This document shows positions 25,371 through 34,052 of a stretch of DNA of 64,000 nt, piece after piece; positions within the stretch are counted from its first letter, which is position 1; every line of letters begins with the position of its first letter. The notes under the pieces are model-generated. The model had not been told where the DNA came from and ran no database searches. It saw only the letters and a list, made by a program, of their open reading frames with translations. The stretch comes from Streptomyces sp. NBC_01294 (lineage in GTDB: Bacteria > Actinomycetota > Actinomycetes > Streptomycetales > Streptomycetaceae). The position numbers were made by a program, and so were the translations under genes. The stretch covers positions 6,911,501 through 6,975,500 of the forward strand of contig NZ_CP108423.1 of assembly GCF_035917235.1 (NCBI RefSeq), given 5' to 3'.

Positions 25371-26025
25371 CGCAGTAGGAGGTGGGGAGGGCCGGGCCGC
25401 GCTCCGGCAGCCGGAGGCTGCGCTGCGAGACGATCCGGAAGCCGGCGGCCTCGATGGCGGCGAGCGGGTCGCGGGCGGTGTGGCAGCCGCCGAAGAGGTG
25501 GGGCCAGACGGTGCGGTCCAGGGTGCGCTGGAGGGCGGCCATGCCAGGGCCGGGGGCGCGGGCGTGCTCGAAGAAGCGCAGCTCGGCGTCGGGGCGGAGC
25601 ACGCGGTGCAGTTCGGCGAGGGAGCGGTGCAGGTCCCGTACGGTGCACAGCACCAGCGAGGCGACGGCGGCGTCGAAGGCCTCGCTCTTGACGGGGAGGG
25701 CCTCGGCGGCGCCGGGTACGACGTCCACGGGGACCTCGCAGCGCAGGGCGGCGGAGGCCGCGAGGCGGCGGAGGGTGCGCTCCGGTTCGACGGCGACCAC
25801 TTCGGAGACGGCGCGGGGGTAGTGCGGGAAGTTCAGGCCGTTGCCTGCGCCGATTTCGATGACGCGGCCGGAGATGCCGTGCAGCAGCTCGCGGCGGAGG
25901 GGGGCGATGCCGGCGCGGGTCTCGGCGGCGGTGCTGGCGCGGGCGTAGAAGCGGGCGAAGAGGGGGTGGTGGACGGGGTCGTGGGGTGTGGTGGTGCTGG
26001 TGGTGCGGCGGCGGGGCAGTGGCAT
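25342..26025 (-). CDS. Class I SAM-dependent methyltransferase
   Basis: A 227-residue methyltransferase of the UbiE/methyltransferase-11 type. The SAM-binding motif I is VIEIGAGNGLNFPHYP, motif II VVAVEPERTLRR, and motif IV DAAVASLVLCTVRDLHRSLAELHRVLRP. The C-terminal block GGCHTARDPLAAIEAAGF is typical of a group often annotated as phospholipid or small-molecule methyltransferases. The substrate is unknown. Confidence 0.88.
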   Translation of the reverse strand: MPLPRRRTTSTTTPHDPVHHPLFARFYARASTAAETRAGIAPLRRELLHGISGRVIEIGAGNGLNFPHYPRAVSEVVAVEPERTLRRLAASAALRCEVPVDVVPGAAEALPVKSEAFDAAVASLVLCTVRDLHRSLAELHRVLRPDAELRFFEHARAPGPGMAALQRTLDRTVWPHLFGGCHTARDPLAAIEAAGFRIVSQRSLRLPERGPALPTSYCVIGSARRVA

Positions 26026-26182
26026 GACGGACCTCCCGGGGGCGGACGTTCCCGTACCTGAGGGTGCCCGGTGGGTGGCGGGTCATCCCTGGGCCGGTGG
26101 CTCCGCCTGTGGCTCCGCCGGTGGGGGCGGGGGGCGGGGCGCGCGCCGTGAGGGTCGGTGGGGCCGGTGGGTGGCGGACGTC

Positions 26183-26325
26183 AAGGATCGGGGCTCCGCC
26201 CCGGACCCCGCGCCTCAAACGCCGGCGGGGCTGGAGTTGCGCGGCGGGGCTGGATGGGGCGGTGTCAGGAAAGGATCGGGGCTCTGCCCCGGGCCCCGCG
26301 CCTCAAACGCCGGCGGGGCTGGATT
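26183..26325. repeat. Two copies of a dispersed GC-rich element
   Basis: Two near-identical segments, 26183-26237 and 26271-26325, 88 bases apart, each run from AAGGATCGGGGCTC to a core CCTCAAACGCCGGCGGGGCT. Each begins with a small GGGGC(T)...GCCCC hairpin. The same core recurs in tandem near 46.3-46.6 kb. I recall this core as frequent between Streptomyces genes, from memory only. The second copy forms the 3' end of the ankyrin gene. Confidence 0.8.
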
Positions 26326-26783
26326 GGGCCGGCGGGGCTGGAGTTGCGCGGCGAGGTGGGTTGGGTTGGGGGGAGGGCTCCTGCGGTGAGGAGGGTTTTG
26401 GTTGTTTCCGGGTGGGGGGCTCTCAGGGACCAGGCCAGGGGGGTGAGGCCCGCGCCTTGGTCTTCGGGGAGGTTCGGGTCGGCGCCGTGGGCCAGGAGTT
26501 CGCGGACCGTGTCGGTGTGGCCCCAGGACGCGGCCGCGCACAATGGCGTGCCCTCGGTGCCGTGTCCGCTTTCCGTGTTCGGGGAGGCGCCCGCTGCCAG
26601 GAGGCAGCGGACGGTGTCGAGGGATCCCTGAACGGACGCCGCGTACAGGGGAGTGGTGCCCTCGGGGTCGGCCGTGTCCGGGTGGGCGCCGGCCAGCAGC
26701 AGCGCTCGGACACGGTCGGTGCGCCCGAACGCCGAGGCGGCGACCAGCCGCCTCGACAGTTTCTTCTGCCGTCTTCGGTTCAC
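26265..26783 (-). CDS. Ankyrin-repeat protein with element-derived C-terminus
   Basis: A 172-residue protein starting at GTG 26783, ten bases after bioD. Three to four ankyrin repeats span about residues 10-125 (for example TTPLYAASVQGSLDTVRCLLAAGA and ELLAHGADPN), so a protein-protein interaction role is expected. The last 30 or so residues (PRRRLRRGARGRAPILS and before) and the stop codon are encoded by a copy of the dispersed repeat, and are low-complexity and basic. It is co-directional with the biotin operon and possibly co-transcribed. Partner unknown. Confidence 0.8.
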   Translation of the reverse strand: MNRRRQKKLSRRLVAASAFGRTDRVRALLLAGAHPDTADPEGTTPLYAASVQGSLDTVRCLLAAGASPNTESGHGTEGTPLCAAASWGHTDTVRELLAHGADPNLPEDQGAGLTPLAWSLRAPHPETTKTLLTAGALPPTQPTSPRNSSPAGPIQPRRRLRRGARGRAPILS

Positions 26784-26793
26784 GGTCGCCCGG

Positions 26794-27534
26794 TCAGCTC
26801 TGCAGGGCGAAGGCCGGAGGGGCCCAGGTGGCGAGGAACCGGTCCGCCGACCAGGCGCCCGACAGGGGTGGGGCCAGCCAGGAGGGGGCCGCGGTGCGGA
26901 AGCGGTCCGGCGGGAGGGTGCCCGCGCCCTCCGGGGCCGCGCCCAGGAGGGGGAGGCCCGAGGACTTCGTGAGGTCCGCCAGGTTGCAGCGGGCCGCCAG
27001 GTCCGGGGACTCGGGCCAGCTGCCGATCACCACGCCCAGCGCGGTCAGGTCCCGTGCCCGCAGGGCCTGCGCCGTGAGGGTGGTGGAGTTGAGGGTGCCG
27101 AGTCCCGCCGGGGCGACGATCAGCGTCGGGGCGTCCAGGAGGCGGGCCGCGTCGGCCAGCGTGTGGCCCGCCTCGTCGAAGCGGACGAGCAGCCCGCCCG
27201 CGCCCTCCACCAGGACCAGGTCGTGGTCCTCGGACAACCGCAGGGCGGCCTCCGCGATGTCTGCCGGGGCGAGCGTCGCCAGCCCCGCGCGGCGGGCCGC
27301 CGTGTCCGGGGCCAAGGGCTCCGGGTAGCGGGCCAGTTCGACCGCCGTGACGGACGGGCCGGCCAGGCGGACCGCTTCCGCGGCGTCCCCCGGCTCCTGC
27401 GGGCCGACACCCGTCTGCGCGGGCTTGAGCACCGCCACCTTGCGGCCGGCCGCCACCGCGGCGGCCGCGATCGCCGACGTGACCACCGTCTTGCCGATCT
27501 CCGTGCCCGTCCCGGACACCATCAACACGGACAT
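26794..27534 (-). CDS. bioD: Dethiobiotin synthetase
   Basis: A 246-residue BioD, which uses ATP and CO2 to close the ureido ring of 7,8-diaminopelargonic acid. The P-loop is GTGTEIGKT (8-16); the substrate motif KPAQTGV and the VEGAGGLLV block with the catalytic residues are present. The start ATG 27534 follows the bioA stop by one base, so the genes are coupled. The product is the substrate of BioB in the same operon. Confidence 0.94.
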   Translation of the reverse strand: MSVLMVSGTGTEIGKTVVTSAIAAAAVAAGRKVAVLKPAQTGVGPQEPGDAAEAVRLAGPSVTAVELARYPEPLAPDTAARRAGLATLAPADIAEAALRLSEDHDLVLVEGAGGLLVRFDEAGHTLADAARLLDAPTLIVAPAGLGTLNSTTLTAQALRARDLTALGVVIGSWPESPDLAARCNLADLTKSSGLPLLGAAPEGAGTLPPDRFRTAAPSWLAPPLSGAWSADRFLATWAPPAFALQS

Positions 27535-27535
27535 G

Positions 27536-28864
27536 TCAGCCTTCCTGCGCCGCCGCACACACCGCACGGCAGATACGGGTCACGTCCGCATCGCCGGTGA
27601 CGAACGGCGGCATGACATAGATCAGGTCCCGGAACGGGCGCACCCACACGCCCTCGCGCACCGCCGCCCGCGTGGCGGCCACCACGTCGACGTCGTGGTC
27701 CAGTTGGACCACGCCGATCGCGCCGAGCACGCGTACGTCCCGCACGCCCGGGATCGCGGCCGCGGCCGCCAAGCCCTCGCGCAGCCCCGCCTCGATCCGC
27801 TTGACCTCGGTCGTCCAGTCCTGGCCGAGGAGGAGGTCGACGGAGGCGAGGGCCACGGCCGTCGCGAGCGGGTTGCCCATGAAGGTCGGACCGTGGGCGA
27901 GTACGGGGACGTCGCCCTGGGAGATCCCGTCCGCCACCCGCTCGGTGCACAGGGTCGCCGCCAGCGTGAGGTAACCGCCGGTCAGCGACTTGCCCAGGCA
28001 CATCACGTCCGGGGTGATGCCCGCGTGGTCCGCCGCGAAGAGCGCACCCGTACGGCCGAATCCCGTGGCGATCTCGTCCAGGATGAGGAGGACGCCGTAC
28101 TCGTCGCACAGGTCGCGCAGCACCCGGAGGTAGGCCGGGTTGTGGAAGCGCATGCCGCCCGCGCCCTGCACCACCGGCTCCACGATGACGGCGGCCAGCT
28201 CGTCCGCGTGCGCGGCGATCAGGGAGCGCAGGTGGTCGGCGTACGCCGGGTCCACGGGCGTGTCGAAACCACCGGGCGGGGCGTCCGCGAAGACCTGCCG
28301 CGGCAGGTGACCCTGCCACAGCTCGTGCATCCCGCCCTCGGGGTCGCAGACGGCCATCGGCTGCCAGGTGTCCCCGTGGTAGCCGCCGCGCCAGGTCAGC
28401 AGCCGGGTCTTGCCGGTGCGCCCCACCGAACGCCAGTACTGGAGGCACATCTTCACCGCGACCTCGACCGAGACCGAGCCCGAGTCGGAGAGGAACACGT
28501 GTTCCAGTCCCGGCGGGGTGATCTCGACGAGCTTCGCGGCGAGCCGGACGGCGGGCTCGTGGGTGAGCCCGCCGAACATCACGTGCGACATCTGGCCCAG
28601 CTGCGCGGTCACGGCCTCGTTGAGCACCGGGTGGTTGTACCCGTGGATCGCCGACCACCAGGAGGACATGCCGTCGACGAGCTCCTCGTGGCCGCCCTCT
28701 CCCTGAGACGGGTCGGCGAGCCGCAGCCGCACCCCCGAGGCGGAGGCGATGACCAGCGGCTCCTGCCGTCCGGGCATCGGACCGTACGGGTGCCAGACGT
28801 GCTGCCGGTCCAGGGCGAGCAGTTCGCAAGCGCCCGACGACGGGGGTGCGAGCCGGTCAGGCAT
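27536..28864 (-). CDS. bioA: Adenosylmethionine-8-amino-7-oxononanoate aminotransferase
   Basis: A 442-residue class-III PLP aminotransferase that makes 7,8-diaminopelargonate using SAM as amino donor. The PLP lysine is Lys292 in [12 protein letters not shown]; other motifs are HPYGPM near the start, [16 protein letters not shown], and [15 protein letters not shown]. The start overlaps the bioB stop by eight bases, showing translational coupling in the bioB-A-D operon. Confidence 0.95.
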   Translation of the reverse strand: MPDRLAPPSSGACELLALDRQHVWHPYGPMPGRQEPLVIASASGVRLRLADPSQGEGGHEELVDGMSSWWSAIHGYNHPVLNEAVTAQLGQMSHVMFGGLTHEPAVRLAAKLVEITPPGLEHVFLSDSGSVSVEVAVKMCLQYWRSVGRTGKTRLLTWRGGYHGDTWQPMAVCDPEGGMHELWQGHLPRQVFADAPPGGFDTPVDPAYADHLRSLIAAHADELAAVIVEPVVQGAGGMRFHNPAYLRVLRDLCDEYGVLLILDEIATGFGRTGALFAADHAGITPDVMCLGKSLTGGYLTLAATLCTERVADGISQGDVPVLAHGPTFMGNPLATAVALASVDLLLGQDWTTEVKRIEAGLREGLAAAAAIPGVRDVRVLGAIGVVQLDHDVDVVAATRAAVREGVWVRPFRDLIYVMPPFVTGDADVTRICRAVCAAAQEG

Positions 28865-30131
28865 TGGGCGCGATGTCCGTTCCCGCGCCGCGGCGGCGCA
28901 CCGCCACCAGGTCCGAGCGGACCTCGCCGGGCACGGCCTGGGCTGCCAGGGGCACGGCCTGGGCCGCCACGGGCGCCGCCTGCGCGTGCTCGTGCCCGGA
29001 GCAGCCGCCGCACGCCGAGCCGCAGCCGGCGGCCGGGGCGTCCTCGGCGGTGGAGGCGCCCGAACCGCAGAGGGAGGCGCCGCCGTTCGAACCGCAGCCT
29101 CCGGAGGGAGCCGCGGCCGCCACGTCGGAGCGGTGCGCGGGAAGGGTCGTCGTACCGGCGCCCTCCACCTCGAAACCGGCGTCCGCGATCATGTCGAGGT
29201 CGGTCTGGCCGGCCTGGCCCTCACTGGTCAGGTAGTCGCCCAGGAAGATCGAGTTGACCACGTGCAGGGCCAGCGGCTGCAGCGAGCGCAGGTGCACCTC
29301 GCGCCCGCCCGCGAGCCGGACCTCGACGTCGGGGCAGACGAAGCGCGCCATCGCCAGGATCCGCAGGCAGCGCTGCGGGGTGAGGTTCCACTCCTTGGCC
29401 AGCGGGGTGCCCTCGAAGGGGATCAGGAAGTTGACCGGGACCGAGTCCGCGTCCAGTTCGCGCAGGGAGAAGACGACGTCGACCAGGTCCTCGTCGGTCT
29501 CGCCCATGCCCGCGATCAGGCCGGAGCACGCGGACAGGCCGGCGGCGTGCGCCTTCTCCACCGTGTCGACCCGGTCCGCGTAGGTGTGGGTCTTGGTGAT
29601 CTGCCCGTACGTCGCCTCGGAGGTGTTGAGGTTGTGGTTGTAGGCGTCCGCGCCCGCGTCCCGCAGCCGCTCCGCCTGGCCGTCCGAGAGCAGGCCGAGG
29701 CACGCGCAGACCTCGATGCCCTCGTTCTGCTCCTTGATCGCCGCGATCGTCTTGCCGACCCGGTCCACGTCCCGGTCCGTCGGCCCGCGGCCGCTCGCGA
29801 CCAGGCAGACCCGCTTCGCGCCGCCCGCGACACCGGCGGCGGCGGCCTGGGAGGCCTCCTCCGGCTTCAGCCAGGTGTACTTGAGGATCTCGGCCTTCGA
29901 CCCCAGGCGCTGGGAGCAGTACGAGCAGTCCTCGGGGCACAGCCCCGACTTCAGGTTGACCAGGTAGTTCAGCTTGACGCGACGCCCGAACCACTGGCGG
30001 CGCACCTTGCCGGCAGCGGCCACCACGTCGAGCAGTTCGTCGTCAGAAGTCGCCAGTACGGCGAGCGCCTCTTCGCGGGTCGGCAGCTCGCGCCGCAGCC
30101 CCTTGTCCACCAGGGTGTTCAGCAGGTCCAT
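28857..30131 (-). CDS. bioB: Biotin synthase with Cys-rich C-terminal tail
   Basis: Radical-SAM biotin synthase, 424 residues, inserting sulfur into dethiobiotin. The [4Fe-4S] ligands are Cys65, Cys69 and Cys72 in LCPEDCSYC. Ligands of the auxiliary sulfur-donating cluster correspond to Cys109, Cys142, Cys202 and Arg272. The usual enzyme ends near residue 325; here about 100 more residues follow, Ala/Gly-rich with five cysteines (346, 355, 370, 374, 377) and two histidines. The tail might hold an extra cluster or deliver sulfur; this is speculative. It is first in the bioBAD operon and divergent from bioF. Confidence 0.94.
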   Translation of the reverse strand: MDLLNTLVDKGLRRELPTREEALAVLATSDDELLDVVAAAGKVRRQWFGRRVKLNYLVNLKSGLCPEDCSYCSQRLGSKAEILKYTWLKPEEASQAAAAGVAGGAKRVCLVASGRGPTDRDVDRVGKTIAAIKEQNEGIEVCACLGLLSDGQAERLRDAGADAYNHNLNTSEATYGQITKTHTYADRVDTVEKAHAAGLSACSGLIAGMGETDEDLVDVVFSLRELDADSVPVNFLIPFEGTPLAKEWNLTPQRCLRILAMARFVCPDVEVRLAGGREVHLRSLQPLALHVVNSIFLGDYLTSEGQAGQTDLDMIADAGFEVEGAGTTTLPAHRSDVAAAAPSGGCGSNGGASLCGSGASTAEDAPAAGCGSACGGCSGHEHAQAAPVAAQAVPLAAQAVPGEVRSDLVAVRRRGAGTDIAPNA

Positions 30132-30195
30132 GGACCCGATCCTGTCCCACACGACCACTCCCGGCCAAGGAGAGATCGCACAACATGGCCGGATG

Positions 30196-30217
30196 GGTGT
30201 GTGTGTATCACCACACC
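30196..30217. promoter_or_regulatory. Inverted repeat between bioB and bioF
   Basis: GGTGTG (30196-30201) and CACACC (30212-30217) flank a GT-rich spacer in the divergent bioB-bioF control region. It is unlike its GC-rich surroundings and may be an operator; no known biotin-repressor consensus is matched with confidence. Confidence 0.3.
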
Positions 30218-30287
30218 TGGCGCACAAGTCACGGCGGCTAGGGTCGGGCAGGTCTGTGGACTGCCGACAAAACACGAGGACATGCCC

Positions 30288-31460
30288 ATGCCCCAGCACA
30301 CTCCCGACCCCGCGGACGTCTTCGCCTGGATCGACGCCGCGGAGAGCGCCCGGGAGCAGGCCGGTCTGGTCCGTACGCTCCGCCCGCGCCCGCCGGTGTC
30401 GCCGCTGCTGGACCTGGCGAGCAACGACTACCTCGGGCTGTCCCGGCACCCCGAGACCATCCGGGGGGCACGGGAGGCGGCCGAGTGCTGGGGCGCCGGA
30501 GCCACCGGTTCCCGTCTTGTCACGGGGACGACCGAGCTGCACGCGGAGCTGGAACGGGAGCTCGCCGCCTTCTGCGGTTTCGAGGCCGCGCTGGTCCTGT
30601 CCTCCGGGTACGCAGCCAACCTCGCCGCCGTCACGGCGCTCGGCGCCTGGGGCACGCTGGTCGTCTCCGACGCCGGGAACCACGCCTCGATCGTCGACGG
30701 CTGCCGGCTCGCGCGCGCCGAGACCGCCGTGGTTCCGCACGCCGACCCGGAGGCCGCGCGCAAGGCGCTGGCCGCGCACGAGGGCCGGGGCCTGCTGGTC
30801 AGCGACTCGGTGTTCTCCGTGGACGGCGACGCCGCCCCGCTCGCCGGCTACGCCGGGGTCTGCCGGGACGAGGGCGCGGTCCTGCTCGTGGACGACGCCC
30901 ACGGGCTGGGCGTGCTGGGCGAGGGAGGCCGCGGCGCGCTGCACGCCGCCGGGCTCGCGGGGGCGCCCTACGTGGTCGCGACCCTGACCCTCTCGAAGTC
31001 CCTGGGCAGCCAGGGCGGAGCCGTGCTCGGCCCGGCCAAGGTGATCAGACACCTGGTCAACACGGCGCGCACCTTCATCTTCGACACCGGGCTGGCCCCG
31101 GCCGCCGCCGGCGCGGCACTGGCGAGCCTGCGCCTGCTCCGGCGGGAACCGGAGCGCGCGGGCCGCGCCCGTGAGGTGGCCGCCGAACTGTACGAGCGGC
31201 TCACCGCGTCCGGCCTGACCGCGGCCCGGCCGGACGCGGCCGTGGTGTCGGTGCGGGCCCCGTCGGCTTCGGCGGCACTGCGCTGGGCCGCCGACTGCCG
31301 CGAGGCAGGTCTGTCCGTGGGGTGCTTCCGCCCGCCGTCGGTGCCGGACGGCATCTCCCGGCTGCGGCTGACCGCTCGGGCCGATCTCACGGGGGAGGAG
31401 ATCAACCGGGCGGTCGGGACGATCCTTGCGACCGCGCCCGCCGGAGCCACGGACCGGTAG
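30288..31460 (+). CDS. bioF: 8-amino-7-oxononanoate synthase
   Basis: A 390-residue PLP enzyme of the alpha-oxoamine synthase family that joins alanine to pimeloyl-CoA/ACP, the step before BioA. The PLP lysine is Lys237 in [24 protein letters not shown], the [12 protein letters not shown] loop and [13 protein letters not shown] are characteristic. ATG 30288 has GAGGA at good distance; another ATG six bases upstream is nearly on top of that site. It is divergent from bioB, completing the late biotin pathway apart from pimelate genes. Confidence 0.93.
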   Translation: MPQHTPDPADVFAWIDAAESAREQAGLVRTLRPRPPVSPLLDLASNDYLGLSRHPETIRGAREAAECWGAGATGSRLVTGTTELHAELERELAAFCGFEAALVLSSGYAANLAAVTALGAWGTLVVSDAGNHASIVDGCRLARAETAVVPHADPEAARKALAAHEGRGLLVSDSVFSVDGDAAPLAGYAGVCRDEGAVLLVDDAHGLGVLGEGGRGALHAAGLAGAPYVVATLTLSKSLGSQGGAVLGPAKVIRHLVNTARTFIFDTGLAPAAAGAALASLRLLRREPERAGRAREVAAELYERLTASGLTAARPDAAVVSVRAPSASAALRWAADCREAGLSVGCFRPPSVPDGISRLRLTARADLTGEEINRAVGTILATAPAGATDR

Positions 31461-31466
31461 GCGGGA

Positions 31467-31688
31467 TCACGCGCGCGCGTCCGCCCGTACCGAGGCGAGG
31501 AAGCCGTCCCAGGCGGGCCCGGTGAAGAGCACGGCCGGGCCGTCCGTCCGCTTGGAGTCACGGACGGCCAGCAGGCCGCCGCCGAGGACGGCCGCTTCCA
31601 CGCAGTTGTTCATTCCGGTGCTGCGGCTGCTCCGCCGCCACCGCGCGCCGATCAGAAGTCCGCTGGTGGATAAGGGGGTTGCGGACAC
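31467..31688 (-). CDS. DUF397 domain protein (AbaA-like partner)
   Basis: A 73-residue DUF397 protein. The WRRSSRSTGMNNCVEAAV and LLAVRDSKRTDGPAVLFTGPAWDGFLASV pattern is diagnostic. The GTG start has AAGGAGG upstream, and the gene sits 12 bases after the XRE regulator, in the pairing known from WhiJ/AbaA-type loci that influence Streptomyces development. DUF397 proteins are thought to work with the adjacent XRE protein; the mechanism is not settled. Confidence 0.9.
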   Translation of the reverse strand: MSATPLSTSGLLIGARWRRSSRSTGMNNCVEAAVLGGGLLAVRDSKRTDGPAVLFTGPAWDGFLASVRADARA

Positions 31689-31700
31689 GGGGGTGCCTCC

Positions 31701-32585
31701 TTACGCGTCGTCAGCGAGTGAGCTGATGAGATCCGACGAGTCCTGGGGCGAAAGGGCGTGCGCCTGGATGGTGCGGAACGCGGCGCCGTACGCCTCAAGG
31801 TCTTCCTTCCGCTCCAGATAGAGGCTACTCGTCAAATGGTCGAGTACCACCACATCCAGATCGGCGATGTTCGGAAATGAGAAAATGACGAACGGCCCCG
31901 TGAGGCCGAGATGTCCCCCCACGCTGAACGGCAGCACCTGCAGGCGCACTTGGGGAAGCCGCGCCACCTGCGCCAGGTGCCGCAACTGCTCCGTCATCAC
32001 CCCCGGCCCGCCGATCTGCCGGCGCAGCACCGCCTCGTCCAGCACCGCGCTCAGCTCCAGCGGCGGATCGGCCCGCAGCACCGACTGCCGGGCCAGCCGT
32101 ACGTCGACCAGCGCGTCCACCTTCGGCTCCGGCAGCCCGCCCAGCGCGGCCCGGGTCACGGCCCGCGCGTACTCGGGGGTCTGCAGCAGCCCCGGTACCA
32201 CGGACAGTTCCACGGTGCGGGCCGACCGGGCGCCCGCCTCCAGGCTGATGAAGTCCCGGTACTCCTGCGGCAGCAGCCCCCGGTAGTCGTGCCACCACTG
32301 GCGGCCCCGCCCGGTGTCGCCGCCCGGTCCGGGGCCGGCGGCGGAGGCCGACAGCGCCTCCAGCAGCGCGCGCTGCTCCGGGCTGACGATCTCCCCGTAG
32401 ACGTCGAGGAGCAGCCGGATGTCCTCCGGTTTCACGCCACTGCGGCCTGTCTCGATGCGGCTGATTTTCGACTGGTGCCATCCCATGATCCGGGCCGCCT
32501 CACCACTGGTGAGTCCGGACCGGTCACGCAGGGCACGCAGTTCCTCGCCGAGCTTGCGCCGACGCACCGCGGGACCGTGCTGCAC
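31701..32585 (-). CDS. XRE/DUF5753 transcriptional regulator (WhiJ-like)
   Basis: A 294-residue helix-turn-helix regulator. The XRE domain is at about residues 11-65 (GEELRALRDRSGLTSGEAAR, GWHQSKISRIETGRSGV), followed by the DUF5753 domain (QWWHDYRGLLPQEYRDFISLE, VPGLLQTPEYARA, FVIFSFPNIADLDVVVLDHL). This architecture is the WhiJ-like family, abundant in Streptomyces. GTG 32585 is chosen because AAGGAGG lies a few bases upstream and conservation starts there. It is divergent from an ATPase-domain gene across a control region with an AT-rich palindrome. Confidence 0.92.
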   Translation of the reverse strand: MQHGPAVRRRKLGEELRALRDRSGLTSGEAARIMGWHQSKISRIETGRSGVKPEDIRLLLDVYGEIVSPEQRALLEALSASAAGPGPGGDTGRGRQWWHDYRGLLPQEYRDFISLEAGARSARTVELSVVPGLLQTPEYARAVTRAALGGLPEPKVDALVDVRLARQSVLRADPPLELSAVLDEAVLRRQIGGPGVMTEQLRHLAQVARLPQVRLQVLPFSVGGHLGLTGPFVIFSFPNIADLDVVVLDHLTSSLYLERKEDLEAYGAAFRTIQAHALSPQDSSDLISSLADDA

Positions 32586-32670
32586 ACCCGCCTCCTTCCA
32601 CCGGCACAGCTCGCACCAGTCTGCCGTCCAAATACGCTCTTCCGTAGCAGAGTTCACCGCATCGAGCGAC

Positions 32671-32686
32671 AGATATATGCATATCT
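32671..32686. promoter_or_regulatory. AT-rich palindrome in the WhiJ-like divergent control region
   Basis: AGATAT-ATGC-ATATCT is a perfect inverted repeat in an otherwise GC-rich stretch, located 86 bases upstream of the XRE gene and 95 bases before the divergent ATPase-domain gene. It is a good candidate operator for the XRE protein or overlapping -10 elements. Confidence 0.55.
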
Positions 32687-32781
32687 TGGGGGAACAGCGG
32701 ATCCGGCGGCACGATGAGTGGCACTCTGGCGTCCAGCACAGATCCGGGACGTTTCGCCCCGGTGGGAAAGGGACCGTCGCC

Positions 32782-33231
32782 ATGGCAGACCACCAGGAAG
32801 CATCCGTCACTCTGCCGAGCGATCCCGCCTCGGTCGCCGCCGCCCGACGCTACGTGGCGGAGGTGCTGGGCGAATGGGGACTCCCCGATGACGCCGAGAC
32901 CGCCGACAGCGTCCGGCTGATCGTCTCGGAGCTCGCCACCAACGCCGTGCAGCACACATTCGGCCAGTCGCCCACCTTCACCGTCGACCTCCGGCTGGAA
33001 CGCCAGGAGTGGCTGCGCGTCGGGGTGACCGACAGCCACCCGCGCTGGCCCAAGCGACTCCCGGCCGCCGTGCAGCAGGACAACGGCCGGGGCATGGTCA
33101 TCATCCGCTGGCTCACCGCGGAGGCGGGCGGCCGGCTCTCGGTCACCCCGACCGAGGACGGCGGCAAGACGGTGTCGATCGCGCTGCCCTGGACGGTCGG
33201 AGCCCCGGCCGCGACCGCCCGCGGCTGCTGA
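32782..33231 (+). CDS. ATP-binding protein, RsbW-like anti-sigma/HATPase
   Basis: A 149-residue HATPase_c_2 protein of the kind that acts as anti-sigma or serine kinase. N-box SELATNAVQHT and G-box QDNGRGMVIIRWL are visible, with the GGKTVSIALPW end. The start is ATG 32782. It is divergent from the XRE-DUF397 pair; in WhiJ/AbaA-like loci an ATPase-domain gene often accompanies them, and a functional link is inferred. Confidence 0.88.
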   Translation: MADHQEASVTLPSDPASVAAARRYVAEVLGEWGLPDDAETADSVRLIVSELATNAVQHTFGQSPTFTVDLRLERQEWLRVGVTDSHPRWPKRLPAAVQQDNGRGMVIIRWLTAEAGGRLSVTPTEDGGKTVSIALPWTVGAPAATARGC

Positions 33232-33250
33232 TCCCTCCGGGGACCTGGAC

Positions 33251-33276
33251 GAGGGCGCCCCGGACGGGGCGCCCTC
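33251..33276. terminator. Terminator hairpin after the HATPase gene
   Basis: GAGGGCGCCCC (33251-33261) pairs with GGGGCGCCCTC (33266-33276) across a four-base loop, 20 bases past the HATPase stop. Confidence 0.8.
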
Positions 33277-33280
33277 CGCT

Positions 33281-33395
33281 ATGCCGCGCTCCGGGTCATG
33301 CGGTTCTCTGCGATGCCGCGCTCCGGGTCATGCCGCGCTCCGGGTGTCCCACGCTCCGCGCGATGCCACGCTCCCGGCGATGCCGCGCCCGACGT
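33281..33395. repeat. 17-bp tandem repeat array
   Basis: Seven imperfect direct units of about 17 bases, consensus ATGCCGCGCTCCGGGTC, begin at 33281, 33298 (15-base variant), 33313, 33330, 33347 (16-base variant), 33363 and 33380 (diverged). Each unit starts with ATG, but frame is not kept and no ribosome site precedes them, so no gene is proposed. It lies between the HATPase terminator and the urease promoter region. Confidence 0.8.
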
Positions 33396-33731
33396 GCCGC
33401 TGAACAGTCCGTGAACGCAGGGCTGCCCATTCCCGGCCTGGCGAATCCGTATACGGAAGTCGGGCCCGAGGTACCGCGGGGTTCGAACCGGGTGCCTTCC
33501 CGAAACGTGCGTTAACTCAGCGGAAAAGAGCGGCCCTTAGCGTGGCGGGCACGTGCGACCACCAACGATCATCCATGATCCGGTAAAGCGGCGGTGGTCG
33601 GAACGAAAAGCCTTCCTCTGCGTTGGGCAAGAGACGCTTGGGTCGTATATGCGCAGGTCAACAGAGTGTTGAGCACCGCTATGGTCGCCTCGGCGCGAAG
33701 TCGATCTTGTCCCGGAAGCTTGGTGATACGC
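33396..33731. other. Gene-free stretch upstream of ureA
   Basis: No gene is supported here. The region is less GC-rich than its neighbours in places (for example GGGTCGTATATGCGCAGG near 33640) and presumably contains the urease promoter, but I could not place convincing -35/-10 boxes or a known operator. Two in-frame GTG codons (33723, 33732) at its right edge compete as the ureA start. Confidence 0.5.
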
Positions 33732-34034
33732 GTGCAACTGACACCGCACGAGCAGGAGCGACTGCTCATCCATGTGGCCGCCGACGTGGCCGAGAAGCGA
33801 AGGGCGCGCGGGGTCCGCCTCAACCATCCGGAGGCGGTCGCGCTGATCACGTCGCACATCCTCGAAGGGGCCCGCGACGGGCGGACCGTGGCCGAGCTGA
33901 TGGCCTCCGGCCGTACCGTCCTCGGCCGCGACGAGGTCATGGAGGGGATCCCCGAGATGATCCACGACGTCCAGGTCGAGGCGACCTTCCCCGACGGCAC
34001 CAAACTCGTCACCGTCCACGACCCGATCGTCTGA
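33732..34034 (+). CDS. ureA: Urease gamma subunit
   Basis: A 100-residue gamma subunit, standard size. The sequence [26 protein letters not shown] through [29 protein letters not shown] is the family pattern. GTG 33732 gives the usual N-terminus; the in-frame GTG nine bases earlier is better spaced from GGAAG, so the precise start is uncertain. First gene of ureABCFGD. The subunit packs with beta and alpha to form the nickel urease that hydrolyses urea to ammonia and carbamate. Confidence 0.93.
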   Translation: MQLTPHEQERLLIHVAADVAEKRRARGVRLNHPEAVALITSHILEGARDGRTVAELMASGRTVLGRDEVMEGIPEMIHDVQVEATFPDGTKLVTVHDPIV

Positions 34035-34052
34035 AAGGGAGTGCCACCCCCC

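Noticed and set aside
31467..33231. Toxin-antitoxin reading of the small DUF397 gene next to an XRE gene
   Set aside because: The size and order resemble a toxin-antitoxin pair, but DUF397 with XRE-DUF5753 is a known Streptomyces regulatory pairing and no toxin fold is visible.
33281..33395. Possible short repeat-encoded peptide from the ATG-headed 17-bp units
   Set aside because: Unit length is not a multiple of three, no ribosome site precedes any ATG, and frames close quickly.
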